Part shown: positions 5,307-5,329 of the stretch, in pieces
Layout: the number at the start of each line of letters is the position of its first letter
How positions within the stretch are numbered: the first letter of the stretch is position 1
Assembly (NCBI GenBank): GCA_947625455.1
Contig: CANQOJ010000159.1
Location: 1-5,329 of the forward strand
Origin: an uncultured Clostridia bacterium
GTDB lineage: Bacteria > Bacillota > Clostridia > Oscillospirales > Ruminococcaceae
Length of the DNA: 5,329 nucleotides
Direction: 5' to 3'
The notes under the pieces: model-generated
The model's input: the letters and a program-made list of their open reading frames with translations, nothing else
Told to the model about the DNA's origin: nothing
Databases searched by the model: none
Made by a program: the position numbers and the translations under genes

Positions 5307-5310
5307 TCCG

Positions 5311-5326
5311 CCCTTTCAAAAACTTT
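5311..5326 (+). repeat. C/T-rich repeat, second copy
   Basis: CCCTTTCAAAAACTTT matches 4751-4766 in 14 of 16 positions in direct orientation. It may continue beyond the right edge of the window. Confidence 0.45.
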
Positions 5327-5329
5327 ATA

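Larger units (their letters stand above)
4700..5329. other. Gene-free, repeat-rich intergenic region
   Basis: About 630 bases upstream of the sigma operon with no reading frame I can support on either strand. Contents from left to right: an AT-rich stretch (4700-4727); a purine/pyrimidine-biased piece with runs of C (4728-4770); a small ATTAC/GTAAT dyad (4769-4783); a cross-shaped palindrome (4834-5014); an unexplained stretch (5030-5121); and five consecutive hairpins (5122-5306). Variants of GGGGAAAACT and its complement recur (4734-4745, 5163-5172, 5175-5184, 5244-5253, 5264-5274), suggesting accumulation of related repeat modules rather than a decayed gene. Confidence 0.7.

Overview
The window looks like a piece of a Clostridia (Firmicutes) chromosome, probably from the Oscillospiraceae/Ruminococcaceae side. 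This rests on moderate GC, strong AGGAGG-type ribosome binding sites, a two-subunit-type class I fumarase alpha gene, an ECF sigma / membrane anti-sigma pair, and intergenic DNA packed with palindromic repeats. The taxonomic placement is inference; no marker gene here fixes it.

Left part (1-2901, + strand): a tightly packed run of four genes, almost certainly one transcript whose promoter lies off the left edge. The 3' end of shikimate dehydrogenase (aroE) overlaps shikimate kinase (aroK) by 4 bp (ATGA). An amidohydrolase-superfamily enzyme of unknown substrate follows after 13 bp, and then, after 1 bp, the alpha subunit of an iron-sulfur (class I) fumarase/tartrate dehydratase. aroE and aroK are consecutive steps of the shikimate pathway; the last two genes have no obvious pathway link to them. 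The fumarase beta subunit normally found right after alpha is absent: the alpha stop codon is followed at once by a palindromic element.

Middle (2902-3152): the convergent gap is filled almost exactly by a 242-bp imperfect palindrome with 47-bp terminal inverted repeats. It starts on the base after the fumarase stop codon and ends 9 bp from the stop codon of the gene arriving from the other side.

Middle-right (3153-4633, - strand): a two-gene operon with an ECF sigma factor and, 11 bp downstream, a single-pass membrane protein that is probably its anti-sigma factor/sensor. The outer part of this protein holds two copies of a domain of about 80 residues. A candidate ECF-type promoter at a suitable distance upstream suggests that the operon autoregulates.

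Right part (4634-5329): about 700 bp with no gene I can support, but very rich in secondary structure. It holds a second palindromic element (4834-5014) that can fold into a cross-shaped four-way junction, and then five consecutive hairpins (5122-5306). The two large palindromes differ in sequence but share a plan: long inverted arms, unlike small hairpins at equivalent places in the two arms, and a central hairpin. This shared architecture is the most unusual thing in the window.
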